Source of the DNA: Gigaspora margarita
Lineage: Eukaryota; Glomeromycota; Glomeromycetes; Diversisporales; Gigasporaceae
Length of the DNA stretch: 64,000 nucleotides
Reading direction: 5' to 3'
NCBI GenBank assembly: GCA_009809945.1
Contig: WTPW01001621.1
Coordinates: 16,527-80,526 of the forward strand
Part shown: in pieces, positions 37,383 to 47,847 of the stretch
Position numbering within the stretch: the first letter of the stretch is position 1
How the letters are laid out: every line of letters begins with the position of its first letter
Made by a program: the position numbers and the translations under genes
The notes under the pieces: generated by a model
What the model was told of the DNA's origin: nothing
The model's input: the letters and a program-made list of their open reading frames with translations, nothing else
Databases searched by the model: none

Positions 37383-39390
37383 ATTGTTTAATACAAATGC
37401 CACTACAAAAAAATTGAAGCTGTATTCGATCAACAACACCTACATGATCGAATAAATGAGGCTGTCGAAGCTGAAGTCACAGGTCTAAATCTAGATCCAG
37501 GTCTCTATCATATGATAGTAGTCATAAACGTTCACGTCGTTATTCTAAATCTCCCGATAAAAGAGATTCTGGTAATTTGTGTGGCTATATAAAACCATTT
37601 TATTTTTTTATTATAAGGTTTTTTGATAAATCGATTGGTCTGATGAAATTTTTATATAGAGATAGATTTTTTAAAACAAGCTGTGTATTTCTTAACAAAT
37701 CAAGTTAAGGATCTTAAAGCTCAAACTCAACTCCAGGAACTCCAAATGTGCATTCTGATGATGTCTATAATTATAATAAAAACAGCGACCCTGAAGATGC
37801 TAATGCCACTACTAGACTTTCTTGTCCATTTAATAATTTTGGTCTTTCAGAATTTGAAGACCAAAATCCTGACTCTAATATACAAACTACTACTACTAAA
37901 ATTCAAAGAAAGGGAAAGGAGAAACAACGAAATAATGATGAAACCAATAATAATAATCAGCAAAAACAATCAGCAAGCCTGGAACCACCTACCAGATATG
38001 CAAGAAAGTTACGTAAATTGTTAGAAGATATAGATGAAGAACAGTATAAACTGTTTCATGTATATAATGTTATAATTTATAAGTAAATAAAGCTGTCAGC
38101 TAATTATTGTTTAATTGAATATAGAATGAGGTAATTCAAATTTTAAATGGCTTTGAAGATACCTTGAGTCTTGATGCAAAAAAAAAATGGTCAGAAATCT
38201 TGCGTCATGTAAACAAAAACATTATACTAGTAATAGCCAAAGCTTTGGAAGGCTGATTTAGATATAAATTAAATAAGATAAAGTACGTCCTTCAAAACCT
38301 TCACAGACATCGCCGTGAAAAATAGACTATTGATCAAGATCTGGAGAAGTCAAAAGCTGACAAAAAATGGAAAGGAATAAATACACGCCGTGGTAAAGTA
38401 AGTAGTTTTTTTTATACAAATAAATATAATATTACCAGTATTAGTTATAGATTATTAAATAACTATTTATGAACTGATCTATGTTTAATTAATAAAAAAT
38501 AAGGTGATGAGTTCGAGATATTAATCATATGATTAATACTAACAATAAAATTTTAAAGATCTTGCCCCTTCTATTAATTGAAATGACTTTAAAGCTGATC
38601 TTGAAGATATAATCAACAAGGGAGACTTTCATTCAGATGAAGTTTCAAAAACAAATAAAGAAAAAACAGATTCGGAACAACGATTAAAAATTCACCTGGT
38701 TAACAAAAAGAAAAAAGACCACCATGTAATTCACGTTTATGACAAGCCATAGAGGTCTCGAAGGGTAAGTAATTATTATTAAGATTGTAATTTATTAAAT
38801 TTTTTTATAATGTTCCTTTTATTTTATGTTACAACAAGATTAAAAAAATTCTTCAACTCGCTAATGAAATGAGAGAAAAAATTTCTCATAGTAAATGCTC
38901 AAGGAAAAGATGGTATAGTGACACAAAGTAGGCAGATAAATCAAAACCACCCTAGAAGCTCCAGTTTGGTCTATTTTAGTTTCGTATCATCCTGATGAAG
39001 AAGCTGATAATAATGAGGAATTTGATGAAACTGCCTCTGCAGGTGGTGGTGGTAGTAACTATAATAATAGAGTTGAAATGGAAGTGGGAGTGGTATAGGA
39101 ATTGGAATTGAAAATGGAAGTGGAAGTGGAAGTGAAGTAGAGGTGGTAATAGAAATAGAAGTAGTGATAGTAACAGCAGTGGTAGTGAAAGTGGCAGTGG
39201 TAACGGCAGTAGTAGTGGAAGTGGCAGTGGTAACGGCAGTGGTAGTAGAAGTGGCAGTGATAATAAAAGTAGTAGTAGTGGAAGTGGCGGTGGTAATAAA
39301 AGTAGTGGTGGTAATGGCAATAGATGTGGTAAGCAAAATAAAGAAGGAGACATTGCTACATCAGGTGGTAAAGATCTGGATGGTAATTAA
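37383..39390 (+). pseudogene. Second gene of the Plavaka element, multi-exon, decayed
   Basis: Plus strand, divergent from tnp2. Exon 1 (to about 37575) encodes an Arg/Ser-rich stretch with SHKRSRRYSKSPDKRDS before GTAATT. Exon 2 (about 37681-38058): QAVYFLTNQVKDLKAQTQLQ, then in a shifted frame NVHSDDVYNYNK and PPTRYARKLRKLLEDIDEEQ. Intron 38059-38125 (GTATAT..ATAG). Exon 3 (38126-38397): NEVIQILNGFEDTLSLDAKK and KWKGINTRRGK. Intron 38398-38558 (GTAAGT..CTAAC..AAAG). Exon 4 (38559-38764). Intron 38765-38838 (GTAAGT..CAAG). Exon 5 from 38839: IKKILQLANEMREKI, then a Gly/Ser/Asn-rich tail (39130-39390). Such an SR/low-complexity partner is often seen beside tnp2 in fungal elements; its role is unknown. 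Frameshifts and stops indicate decay. Confidence 0.6.
39040..39390 (+). repeat. Gly/Ser codon microsatellite
   Basis: AGTGGTAGTGGC-type trinucleotide repeat encoding the Gly/Ser-rich tail of the gene above. The long hydrophobic or Thr-rich open frames on either strand are shadows of this repeat. Confidence 0.75.
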
Positions 39391-39606
39391 ATCAAAGAAG
39401 AAATTTCTCCAGATCAGCAATGCTTAATTTTAGAAATATTATAGATCTTTGTAATATGCTTTTAGATTAACAATATGTAAATATATAAAGTTATATTCTG
39501 ATACTATTGCTTCAATAAAACAAACGTTATAACATTTATATCAGTATATAAATATATTAATTGAGTAAAAATATAAACTTTAGCCCTGTCAGATATAACG
39601 ATATGT

Positions 39607-40250
39607 ATCTTAATTAATCCCAAAGAGTATCCAGTTTTTTTGCAATTTAGGTCAAAAATAAGATACTTTTCGTGTATGTTAACATGCCTACCGTTATATC
39701 GATTTTAAATCTAAATGTTCCCAATTAGTCTCTAATTTCAAACAGAAATTTGGCAGAAATAAGAGACTTTTTGGAGCTATTTAGGATCAAAATTGATATA
39801 ATAGTAGACCTATTAACATATATGATAGGTATCTTAATTAATCCTGAAGAAGTATCTGGTTTTTTTGCAATTTAGATCGAAAATAAGATACCTTTCGTGT
39901 ATATTAATATGCTTACTATTATATCGATTTTAAATCTAAATGTTTCTGAATAGCCTCTAATTTCATATAGAAATTTGGCAGAAATAAGAGACTCTTCGGA
40001 ACTATTTAGGATCAAAACTGATATACTGGTAGGCCTATTAATATACATAAAAGGTACTTTAATTAATCCTGAAGTATATCTGGTTTTTTTGCAATTTAGG
40101 TCAAAATAAGATGACTATCATGTATATTAATAGGCATACCGTTATATCAATTTTGATCCTAAATAGTTCCGAAAAGTCTCTTATTTCTGCCAAATTTCTG
40201 TTTGAAATCAGAGGCTAATCGGGAACATTTAGAACTTTTCTACCATTAAT
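39607..40250. repeat. Tandem plus inverted repeat at the right end of the Plavaka element
   Basis: Units of about 225 bp start near CTTAATTAATCC at 39607, 39833 and 40058, sharing GGTTTTTTTGCAATTTAG, TTATATCGATTTT and AATTTGGCAGAAATAAGAGA blocks. From about 40140 the last part is repeated in reverse orientation, so the end can fold back. Confidence 0.8.
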
Positions 40251-40319
40251 TTTCCATATGGGTATCATATTGCTATAGGAAACCTATCAGGAACTCGATT
40301 GCTATCTGATATGGTTTCA

Positions 40320-40630
40320 TTCGACCTGTAAGAGTATTGGCTAGTTCTGATTTCTGTAACTGAACTATCTATATAGAATGTGAAGTGTTGTTGGTTAGTA
40401 TTGGTGCGTGCGATTTGAAAAAGGTCTTGTAAGGCATTATTGTTCTGAAAGAGAACCAATATCAGGAAATCTGTAATATATATTGTAAAGTAGAATGGAA
40501 TATTTACTAGCTGCTTAATTGATGAGTAGATTAAGTCAATGTAGTTAGCATTGAACTTTAGCTGTTTGTTAACAGATTTTCTACCTAAAAATTGGTGAAG
40601 AGAGCTGCTAATACCTCTAGCACAAGTCAA
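40320..40630 (-). pseudogene. RNase H domain, first part, of copy B
   Basis: Minus-strand frame ending in FTFYIDSSVTEIRTSQ, corresponding to the FYTDGS motif (first catalytic Asp of RNase H, Gly here replaced). Upstream is IDLIYSSIKQLVNIPF and a hydrophobic stretch. The frame runs into the Plavaka edge at about 40320 and continues at 31170. Confidence 0.7.
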
Positions 40631-40808
40631 AAACCAATATATCGGGTACCATATTAATATATTTGAAAAATGTATAAAATACTACATATCAGTGATCTAT
40701 TATACATATATTGTATAGTTTGGATATATCGGGTACTCAATGTGTATATGTAATAAAAATAATTTTTAAATCTATATATATTATAATTCTAAATTATTGT
40801 TTATAATA

Positions 40809-41061
40809 TATGGGGGTGAGTCAATAGAAAAGGTACAAATTTTTTCTAAGTAAAAGTTTTCTTGACTTTAAGCTTAAATATCTTAACAACTATCTTAATA
40901 AATTTAATAATTTTTTTTTATTTTAATTCTATATATTTCAAGATTAAAATAAAAAAAATTTTAGCAAATTTGATTAAATAGTTGTCAAGATATTTTAATT
41001 TAAAAATTAAAAAAATTTTACTAAAAATGATTTGTCCCTTTTCTATTGACCACCCCCATAT
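40809..41061. mobile_element. Tc1/mariner-like MITE
   Basis: Inverted ends TATGGGGGTGAGTCAATAGA and, complemented, TATGGGGGTGGTCAATAGAA, followed by AAAGG on both sides. Flanking TA on each side is compatible with a TA target. Length about 253 bp, non-coding. Confidence 0.7.
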
Positions 41062-41329
41062 ATCTTCTATATATTCAAAAAAATTTATCCTTTATGATAT
41101 AAAAAATTAATTTTTACTACTTAAAATTTTTTTAATTTAAAATATATTAAGTACCCGATAAATACAGTATTAACTAACAATAGATAATGGGATTGCATCT
41201 ATAGTACATATATGCAATGGTGGAAATAAAAGTAAATTTCTGGTTATTCTCATAGTAAGGCCAAAATTTTTATTCCCACTATATTGCATATATGCACAGA
41301 AAACAATAAATAAATAAATAAAGCAAGCA

Positions 41330-42140
41330 TGTTTTTTTATTCACTTTTTTTTTTAAAACTTTTTTTAATGATTTTTTTATTTTTTTAAATTAAATTTTGT
41401 TCCTGGTTTAGTGTGACTGTATTATGTAGCTACTATATGCAATATATTATTATTATTAATTATTATTATTTTACTGTTTTTTTTTAATTTTGGTATTTAT
41501 TTTTTCTTATTTTTTTTTGTTTTTTATAGTTTTTTTATTTTTCTTTATTGATTTTTTATTGTTTTTTTTTATTTTTTTATTGCTTTTTTTTATTGTTTTT
41601 TTTTATTTTTTTTATTGTTTTTTTTTAATTATTTTTTTTTTATTTTAATTTTGTTTTTATTTTAATTTTTTTTTTATTTTAATTTTTTTTTTATTTTAAN
41701 NNNNNNNNNNNNNNNNNNNNNNNNNNNNNNNNNNNNNNNNNNNNNNNNNNNNNNNNNNNNNNNNNNNNNNNNNNNNNNNNNNNNNNNNNNNNNNNNNNNN
41801 NNNNNNNNNNNNNNNNNNNNNNNNNNNNNNNNNNNNNNNNNNNNNNNNNNNNNNNNNNNNNNNNNNNNNNNNNNNNNNNNNNNNNNNNNNNNNNNNNNNN
41901 NNNNNNNNNNTTTTTTTTTTGTTTTATTATATATTTTATTTTTATTTTTAAATTAATTTTATTTAAATATTTATTTATTTTAATTTATTTTTTTAAGCAG
42001 TTATTTTTTTATTTTTAAACAGTTCTTTTGATTTTTTTTTAACTTTTTTTAACCTTTTTTTTTATTTAATTTTTTTTATCTTTTTTTTAAACTTTAACAG
42101 TTTTTTTATTTTTATTATATAATAATTTAATTTATTTTAA
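41330..42140. repeat. Poly-T low-complexity block with assembly gap
   Basis: ATTTTTTT-rich sequence interrupted by N at 41700-41910. No gene. Confidence 0.85.
41700..41910. other. Assembly gap (211 N)
   Basis: Run of N inside the poly-T block. Confidence 1.
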
Positions 42141-42244
42141 TAGATAATCCTATATAACGTACCCTGCAATGTGCTAATTTATCACAGCATATAAGTAAAC
42201 ATAATTTGTAGATCTGTAACAAAATAATTTTATATAAATTAATA

Positions 42245-42282
42245 TAAGGTTAGGGTTAGGGTTGTTAGGGTTAAAGGTTAGA
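42245..42282 (+). repeat. Interstitial telomere-like repeat
   Basis: GGTTAGGGTTAGGGTTGTTA followed by GGGTTAAAGG. Its downstream flank (TTTTGCAAGGAATTTTTTTT) resembles that of the TTAGGG words in the MITE at 25271-25586, so it is probably repeat-borne. Confidence 0.6.
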
Positions 42283-42659
42283 AAGAGTAATAGCTTATAA
42301 CATTATTTTGCAAGGAATTTTTTTTGTTGGAGCCCGAAAAATGGTTATGTAGATGAAATTTAAAATATTGTTATACAAAGAAATTTGCACATTACTCCTG
42401 ATCTTCAAATTAAATTGGTAGATCATTTGGGTGCGATATACAAGCGCAATACAAGGATGTGAAGCCTAGGAAACTCCTATTTTAAATATTTTTTTTATTT
42501 AATTTATTTAATTGTTTTTTGTATTATATTTTATTTAAATTTTCTTTCTGTTATACAGATTAGAATAGATAAGTATTCTTTTTTTTTTTTTTGTTATTTC
42601 TATTTTATTTTAATTTTTTCAGTACAGTACTAACTGCTAATAATTTTTTTTAAAAAATA

Positions 42660-43375
42660 ACTATCGTTCATTTTGGAGCAACTTTTCTTCATTGTTGGCC
42701 TATTACAACTTCTTTCGCTGCTGTTAGTGTTGTTCATTTCGGTGTGTATTTTTCAGTTGTTGGTATCATTAATCACTTTTTAGTTTGAATACTAACACCC
42801 ATTTTTCTTTTATAGGTTCTTTAGATAATGGCTTCTAATTTTGTTGTTGGAATCATTAGTTAGTGCTTTGTCTTTAGTATCATTTTGACCATTTTGGTGT
42901 ATTATTCATTGCTGGTGCCATGTTTTTTCTTGTTATATTTTTGTTAATGCATTCTAGTTCCAAATAATATTCTTTAGTTTTTTGTTTTTTAAGTTCTATG
43001 CATGATTTCGTAATTGTCTAAGATGTCTTTTTGCTGATTTTAATATTGCTTTAGAGTTTTCGCTTCATTTTTTGGGTGTTCTTGTATGACTACATGGTGT
43101 TTTTCACCAATTTCATTATTGCTTTTGGTGCGTTTCTGGGTCTCTTGTGTAGATTTCATTTTGGGTGCTCTGTCAGTTTTCTTGGTACTCTCTGTGCGAG
43201 TTCATAGTTGCCTCAGGTGTTTTGTCACCGATTTTGATGTTGCTTTGATGCATTTTGGGGTATCTTGTAGATTTTACCTTGAGTACTTTGTTAGTTTTCT
43301 TGGGCATTTTAGGTGTATTGTTGCCGATTTGTTGAACTTTTTTCTTTTTTTATGTTGTATTATTACTAGAATTTA
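42660..43375. repeat. T/G-rich minisatellite
   Basis: Degenerate units of about 110-121 bp with ACCGATTTTGATGTTGCTTT, GCATTTTGGGGTATCTTGTA and TTTGTTAGTTTTCTTGG blocks (clearest at 43099 and 43220). The open frame at 43086-43376 is a by-product. Confidence 0.65.
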
Positions 43376-43679
43376 AAAAATTTTAAAAAAATAGTTGTTT
43401 ACTAGAATAGAAGTATTATTAAGTATATTTTTGTTTCACTAATGCATTGATCAATTCTTTTGTATCCTTCTTGTTCAACAAATTAAAAATCTTTTCATTA
43501 GTTATTTGCTATAGAATTGTGAATTATAAATGCTAGATTCCAAATTGTAATCGATTTGTTAGAGAAATGTTTATAATAAATAAATAAAAAATATATATAT
43601 AAAATTTTTATTAAATTGCTTTATATTATTGTTATGGCAAAGTGATAATTAGGTGATTGTAAAAAATATATGAATATTT

Positions 43680-43927
43680 GAATTTATTCTTTTTTGATAT
43701 TACTTTATATTGGGTACATATCAGGTACATAATATATTACAGAATTTATATATGTGATATATATACAGCATGTATACAGCATATATACTATGTGTGTACA
43801 ATATGTATCCAATATGTATCTAATATCCTGCATGAACCCTATACATATCAGGTATGTATATAAATATATCCTATACATATCAGTCACATATTATATATAT
43901 ATCATATATATATCAGGTACCCAATAT
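43680..43927. repeat. AT-rich GTATCC-type simple repeat
   Basis: Degenerate repeats of ATGTATCCAATATGTATC and ACATATCAGGTA words. Open frames on both strands reflect this. Confidence 0.55.
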
Positions 43928-44195
43928 TAGTATTGTACATTGGACAGTCGGGACATAAGTTGGGACATTTTGGAACATTTTGGAACATTTTTTAAATTGA
44001 AATTACTTAAAATTTTATTAAAATAATCTAATTTAATTTTTTAAGAAATATGTTTAGCACCTAGAAAAATATATAATCATGTATTTTTTTATTAATTATT
44101 AAGACTTGGAACATAGTTGGAACTTGGGACACTAGGACGTTGGGACATTGGGACATACTAAAAAAAGGCTGGGACATCAAAAATATACAACACTG
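43928..44195. mobile_element. 268-bp hAT MITE
   Basis: Perfect target duplication CCCAATAT (43920-43927, 44196-44203). Ends TAGTATTGTACATTGG and, complemented, CAGTGTTGTATATTTTTG. Subterminal GGGACATTTTGGAACATTTT words. Confidence 0.92.
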
Positions 44196-45098
44196 CCCAA
44201 TATTATACTGATATATATAATTTTGACCTGCATAGTATACTGCAATTGGAAATACAGTTGGTGTTGAGGTAGCAGTCTAGGTAGTGAAAGCATTGTACAG
44301 GTAGTAGAAGGTACTGGTTGGCTTGAGATAGGTCCATGTTGTGTTACTAGTGCATAATAGAGATTGTGTTGGTTTTACAGAATGTTTTTTGGACCTGTTC
44401 AATAATAATTTCATTGTCCAGGTATGTGAGTGTTCATGGTTTGAGAGATTTAGGTATCTGGTTTGAGTGATAGGCAAAGAGATTAAAACCTTGAGGTGAT
44501 AAAGTTGGTATGATAATACGCAGATTATTATTAGATAGAATTGTATCTTTGAGGTATAGAACTAGAGTAGTTTTTTACTAGTGGTAGGTGTAACAGTCTA
44601 GGTAAGATGTAGTAAAGTTTTGTTGTTTGTAAAGCAGAGCTGTTCTAGGCACAAGATTTGTTTATTTCTGAGTTGCTGCTTAAAAGTACTGTACCTGAAA
44701 TGTTTACTAAGAATACTTTCTAGAGATATGCAGTTATTGTCAATAGTCTGTAACAGAAAAGATGGGACTTATGCTTTGCAATTGTAAAGTGTCTGCCTAA
44801 TATTTTGTTGCATATTAACTGAGAAATTATAATATTGTATAGGTAGTATTCTGTGGTTCGAATAATAGCTATTTGCTTGTCAATTATATTTTTGGTACTA
44901 GCAATATTGGCCAGATTTAGAGCTTCCTCTTGGATTAGTTTGATTTATGCTATTTGTTCATTGTTAATTGATAATCTGCCACATATCGATAGTGTGATCA
45001 TAGTGTAATATAATGCAAATCATTACTATTTGTTAATATGTAAAATTTAAAATATAGGAATAATGCTGTCCATTTATAAGGAAACCATTTTTTATTAA

Positions 45099-45991
45099 GT
45101 TAATAGATCATGGCTACTAAATAAAAATTTTAGAGCTCTTCGTCTTGCGGGTTGATAGCGTAGTGGTTGTACTCCTAGGACAATAAGCATTCTAAGTATA
45201 AGGTTGCTAGTTCAAGTTCTATGGATAGCAGAATTAACTACACGTGATCATGTGATGGATGACTTGAATTAGGATACTAGGACCATGTTTGGATGGCTTA
45301 GCCACATCTTATAATGATCCGGCCCGTTGACGATAGAACCAGTAGAAGTCAAACCCATATTAATAGTCAGGGCTCTACATAGGAGTTGAGATGCTAGTGC
45401 AACTTCTTATGGATAAGCGGTGAAGCAAGGACTGGTCTAGATGGATATAGGCGGAACTGAAATACCACAGGAAAACAGAAACCTGGGATGTCAAATGATG
45501 GATACACCTCATCTGAACTCAGATTTGCTAGTGCTAACTATGCAGACCAAGGATCAATGCACCTTAAATAGAGCACTATAAGTGTATACAATTGTTGGGT
45601 TGGATAGTTAGTAGTAGTGGTTTAAGGAATATGCCCTTACCACAGTTTTGGTTTGGATACAGCCTGACCGCAAGTAGAAGCCTCAGTAACTGTGCTCCAT
45701 TAATGTAAAAACATTTGGTCTGATAGTTGGTGGTGTATATCGTTGGGATTAGAAGTGAAGGAAAAAAAATTGTAAAGCTCTTCGAGATGAGTCTAATGGT
45801 AGTTAGATCATCAAAATTAGTCTAGTAATTTCTGAAATATCTTCAAAAATGATTGGCCAACTATATATAGTCAGCTAATCATTTTTTAAAGGTATCTTAG
45901 TAACTACTAGGCTGATTTCGATAATCTAACTTCTATTAGACTCGTTTTGATGAGTTCTACAATTTTCACTTAGTAGCCATAACCCATTAAC
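45099..45991. mobile_element. TIR element with a fold-back core, split by a SINE
   Basis: Inverted ends GTTAATAGATCATGGCTACT and, complemented, GTTAATGGGTTATGGCTACT. The inner part 45785-45960 folds on itself (GATGAGTCTAATGGTAGTTA / TAACTTCTATTAGACTCG). The left arm is separated from the rest by the SINE at 45147-45768. No target duplication is clear. Confidence 0.75.
45147..45768 (+). mobile_element. tRNA-derived SINE, copy 1
   Basis: Head GCGGGTTGATAGCGTAGTGG resembles a tRNA 5' end with an A-box (TAGCGTAGTGG). A B-box-like AGTTCAAGTTC lies about 45210. The body shares GGAACTGAAATACC and GAAACCTGGGATGTC blocks with the copy at 56403-56986. An A-rich 3' end (45762-45769) is followed by a target duplication ATTGTAAAGCTCTTCG (45769-45784) matching 45127-45142 at 14 of 16 positions. 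622 bp, long for a SINE. Inserted in the left arm of a TIR element. Confidence 0.85.
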
Positions 45992-47376
45992 ATAATATGA
46001 AAATATGGTTTACTTAGGTAAATAGCACTATTCCTACATTATAGTATTTACATAGTAATTTGTGTTATATTACACTATAATCACACTATTGATTTGTTGC
46101 GAATTATTAATTAAGTGTAAACTAGCAGGCTAGAAATTTGAATAGTTGTTTTTTTGGAATTGAAATAAGAGTGTAGTTGCAAAATTGTACAGTAGTTGTA
46201 ATTTGTTTTGTAATAAAGATGGATTTACTAGAATTAATCTGTATATCTGCTATCTGGTAGAATGAGGTAGCTGTTTCAATAATCTTTTCTAGTTCTTCTT
46301 TGGATTTGGTAATTCACATTTGTCACCCATATATGCTAGGACAGATATGGATATATGAAAGTAGTTGCTGTGCGAGTGTGTGAGGCTAGTCTGCTATGAT
46401 GTAGCTAGACTATAGCTAAAGTATTGTAATGAGATGTGGGTAATTAGAGGATCATAGTATGTCCTCCAAAGGAGCTAAGTAATTGTTTTCTCTTGGTCAA
46501 TGCTGATTTTAATGGAGTAATAGTCAGTAAAACCAAAGTTGGTAATAATATAGTCTGTTCTGTTAGAAAGAAGGTTAGCAATAATGTTAATGAGTTGTTG
46601 GGCATCTTGATTCTATATAATAATTGCTATAGAAGCTCAAGGTTAACAGAGTCATAAGCCTTGTTTATATCTTGTATTAGAAGCTACAATAGTTTAAAGT
46701 TGCAAAAGGCATCTTTTATAACATTGTTAAAAATGTGAATAGGTGTAGAAGTTAAGTTTTCTGGCAGGGCAACATAGTCAAATAGTAATAGAATGTTATA
46801 TTTGAGAAGGATATTGCTTATACAGTTATTTAGGAGTTTTGTATAGAGTTTTTTGATATATTCTACTAGACTTATAGGTCTAGTATTGGATAGATTGCTA
46901 TCAAATATGGGTTTTGTGTATATCAAAAAGATGTATACTTCTTTCCATTGCTTGGATATGAACTAGAAGGAGAGGCACCTGTTAAAGAGTAATATAATAG
47001 CTTGTATACAGTCTGGGCCTGTGCGTTTAAGCATTTCATAGCTAATTTCTGAGGTTCTACATGCTTTATTATTGGGCAGCTGGCTGAGTATAGATAGTAT
47101 TTCCTTTTAACTAAAGTCTGATAGGACTATGCTATACCAATTGGAGTGATATAATGTTTAGAGCTATACTCCAGTTGTCACTTGGAGTTAAATAAACTTT
47201 GGTTGATCTTTTGGGGGGCAGTCTAGTTGTCAAGGTGTTAATATATATGTGCTTTAATAGAGGATGTGTTAGTGATTATATTTTGATTTGTTTTGATATT
47301 ATCAAATCTAACTGAAACTTTGTATCGATCTAGGATACTATTGATCATAGAAGTGGATTGAGTAATAGGCTTAGAG

Positions 47377-47847
47377 CAGTGTTGTACATTTTGGCTGTTC
47401 ACAGCCTTTTTTGGCATTTTCACATCCAAAATTGTACAAATATCCAAGATTGTCCAAAGCTTGTCTAAACTTTAATAATTAATAAATCTGTATAAAAATT
47501 TATAGCTACCGTATATTACCGAATAGAAGCTACCAAAAAATTTTTGATTTTCTTTGATTTTCTTAGGCTAAACTGCAGGAGTAGCTTCTATTCAGGTCTA
47601 ATTTTACTATTAAAACATAGTAACCGTTTTCAGATTTTTGGATCCAAAATCAAGGGGTAGCTTCTATTCGGGGGTAGCTTTTATTCAGTAATATACGGTA
47701 TATATTTTTTTAGATGTTGAACACATTCCAATTAAAATTAAAATAGGTTATCTTAATAAAATTTTAAGTAATTTTACTTTATTTAATTGTTTAAAATTGT
47801 TCAAAATTGTCCAAATCATTGTCCAAAGCTGTCCCAGGACAATACTA
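47377..47847. mobile_element. hAT MITE inside the RT/endonuclease frame
   Basis: Perfect target duplication GCTTAGAG (47369-47376, 47848-47855). Ends CAGTGTTGTACATTTTGG and, complemented, TAGTATTGTCCTGGGACAG, the same family as 43928-44195. It contains a smaller nested element at 47509-47698. Confidence 0.92.
47509..47698. mobile_element. 190-bp Tc1/mariner-like MITE nested in a hAT MITE
   Basis: Ends CCGTATATTACCGAATAGAA and, complemented, CCGTATATTACTGAATAAAA. TA on both sides. GGGGTAGCTTCTATTCG words repeated internally. Confidence 0.88.

Larger units (their letters stand above)
31175..40320. mobile_element. Plavaka-type DNA transposon, about 9.1 kb
   Basis: It sits inside the RNase H domain of copy B. 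Its edges are mutually complementary: GTCGAATAAAGCCATATCGG near 31168-31187, and the complement of CTGATATGGTTTCATTCGAC near 40308-40327. Inside are a tnp2-like transposase pseudogene on the minus strand and a divergent multi-exon gene on the plus strand, with a satellite and a hairpin between them, and tandem repeats at both ends (31186-31900, 39607-40250). The target duplication is too decayed to call, so ends are good to about 20 bp only. Confidence 0.65.
44204..47376 (-). pseudogene. Reverse transcriptase region of copy B
   Basis: Minus strand. 47140-46930: fingers with KEILSILSQLPNNKACRTSE followed by ISYEMLKRTGPD and FISKQWKEVYIFLIYTKPIF. 46926-46684: NTRPISLVEYIKKLYTKLL and LTSTPIHIFNNVIKDAF, the RT palm entry. 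Then NKAYDSVNLELL with the first catalytic Asp in the AYDSV motif (about 46640-46670). The segment is interrupted by the TIR element plus SINE at 45099-45991 and continues to 44204 as a poorly conserved post-RT region. TAG stops are frequent. Confidence 0.85.

Noticed and set aside
37748-38086. A stand-alone 112-residue gene
   Set aside because: It is exon 2 of the multi-exon Plavaka partner gene, with introns and frameshift on either side.
38971-39353. Thr-rich and Leu/Pro-rich open frames on the minus strand
   Set aside because: Shadows of the Gly/Ser codon repeat of the plus-strand Plavaka partner gene.
42245-42282. A true chromosome end
   Set aside because: Only a few degenerate TTAGGG words, with sequence continuing on both sides and similar words inside MITEs.
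43086-43376. A 96-residue cysteine-containing protein
   Set aside because: It lies entirely in a T/G-rich minisatellite; the apparent protein repeats with the DNA unit.
45147-45220. A functional tRNA gene
   Set aside because: A and B boxes are present but no complete cloverleaf; the sequence continues into a SINE body with poly-A and target duplication.
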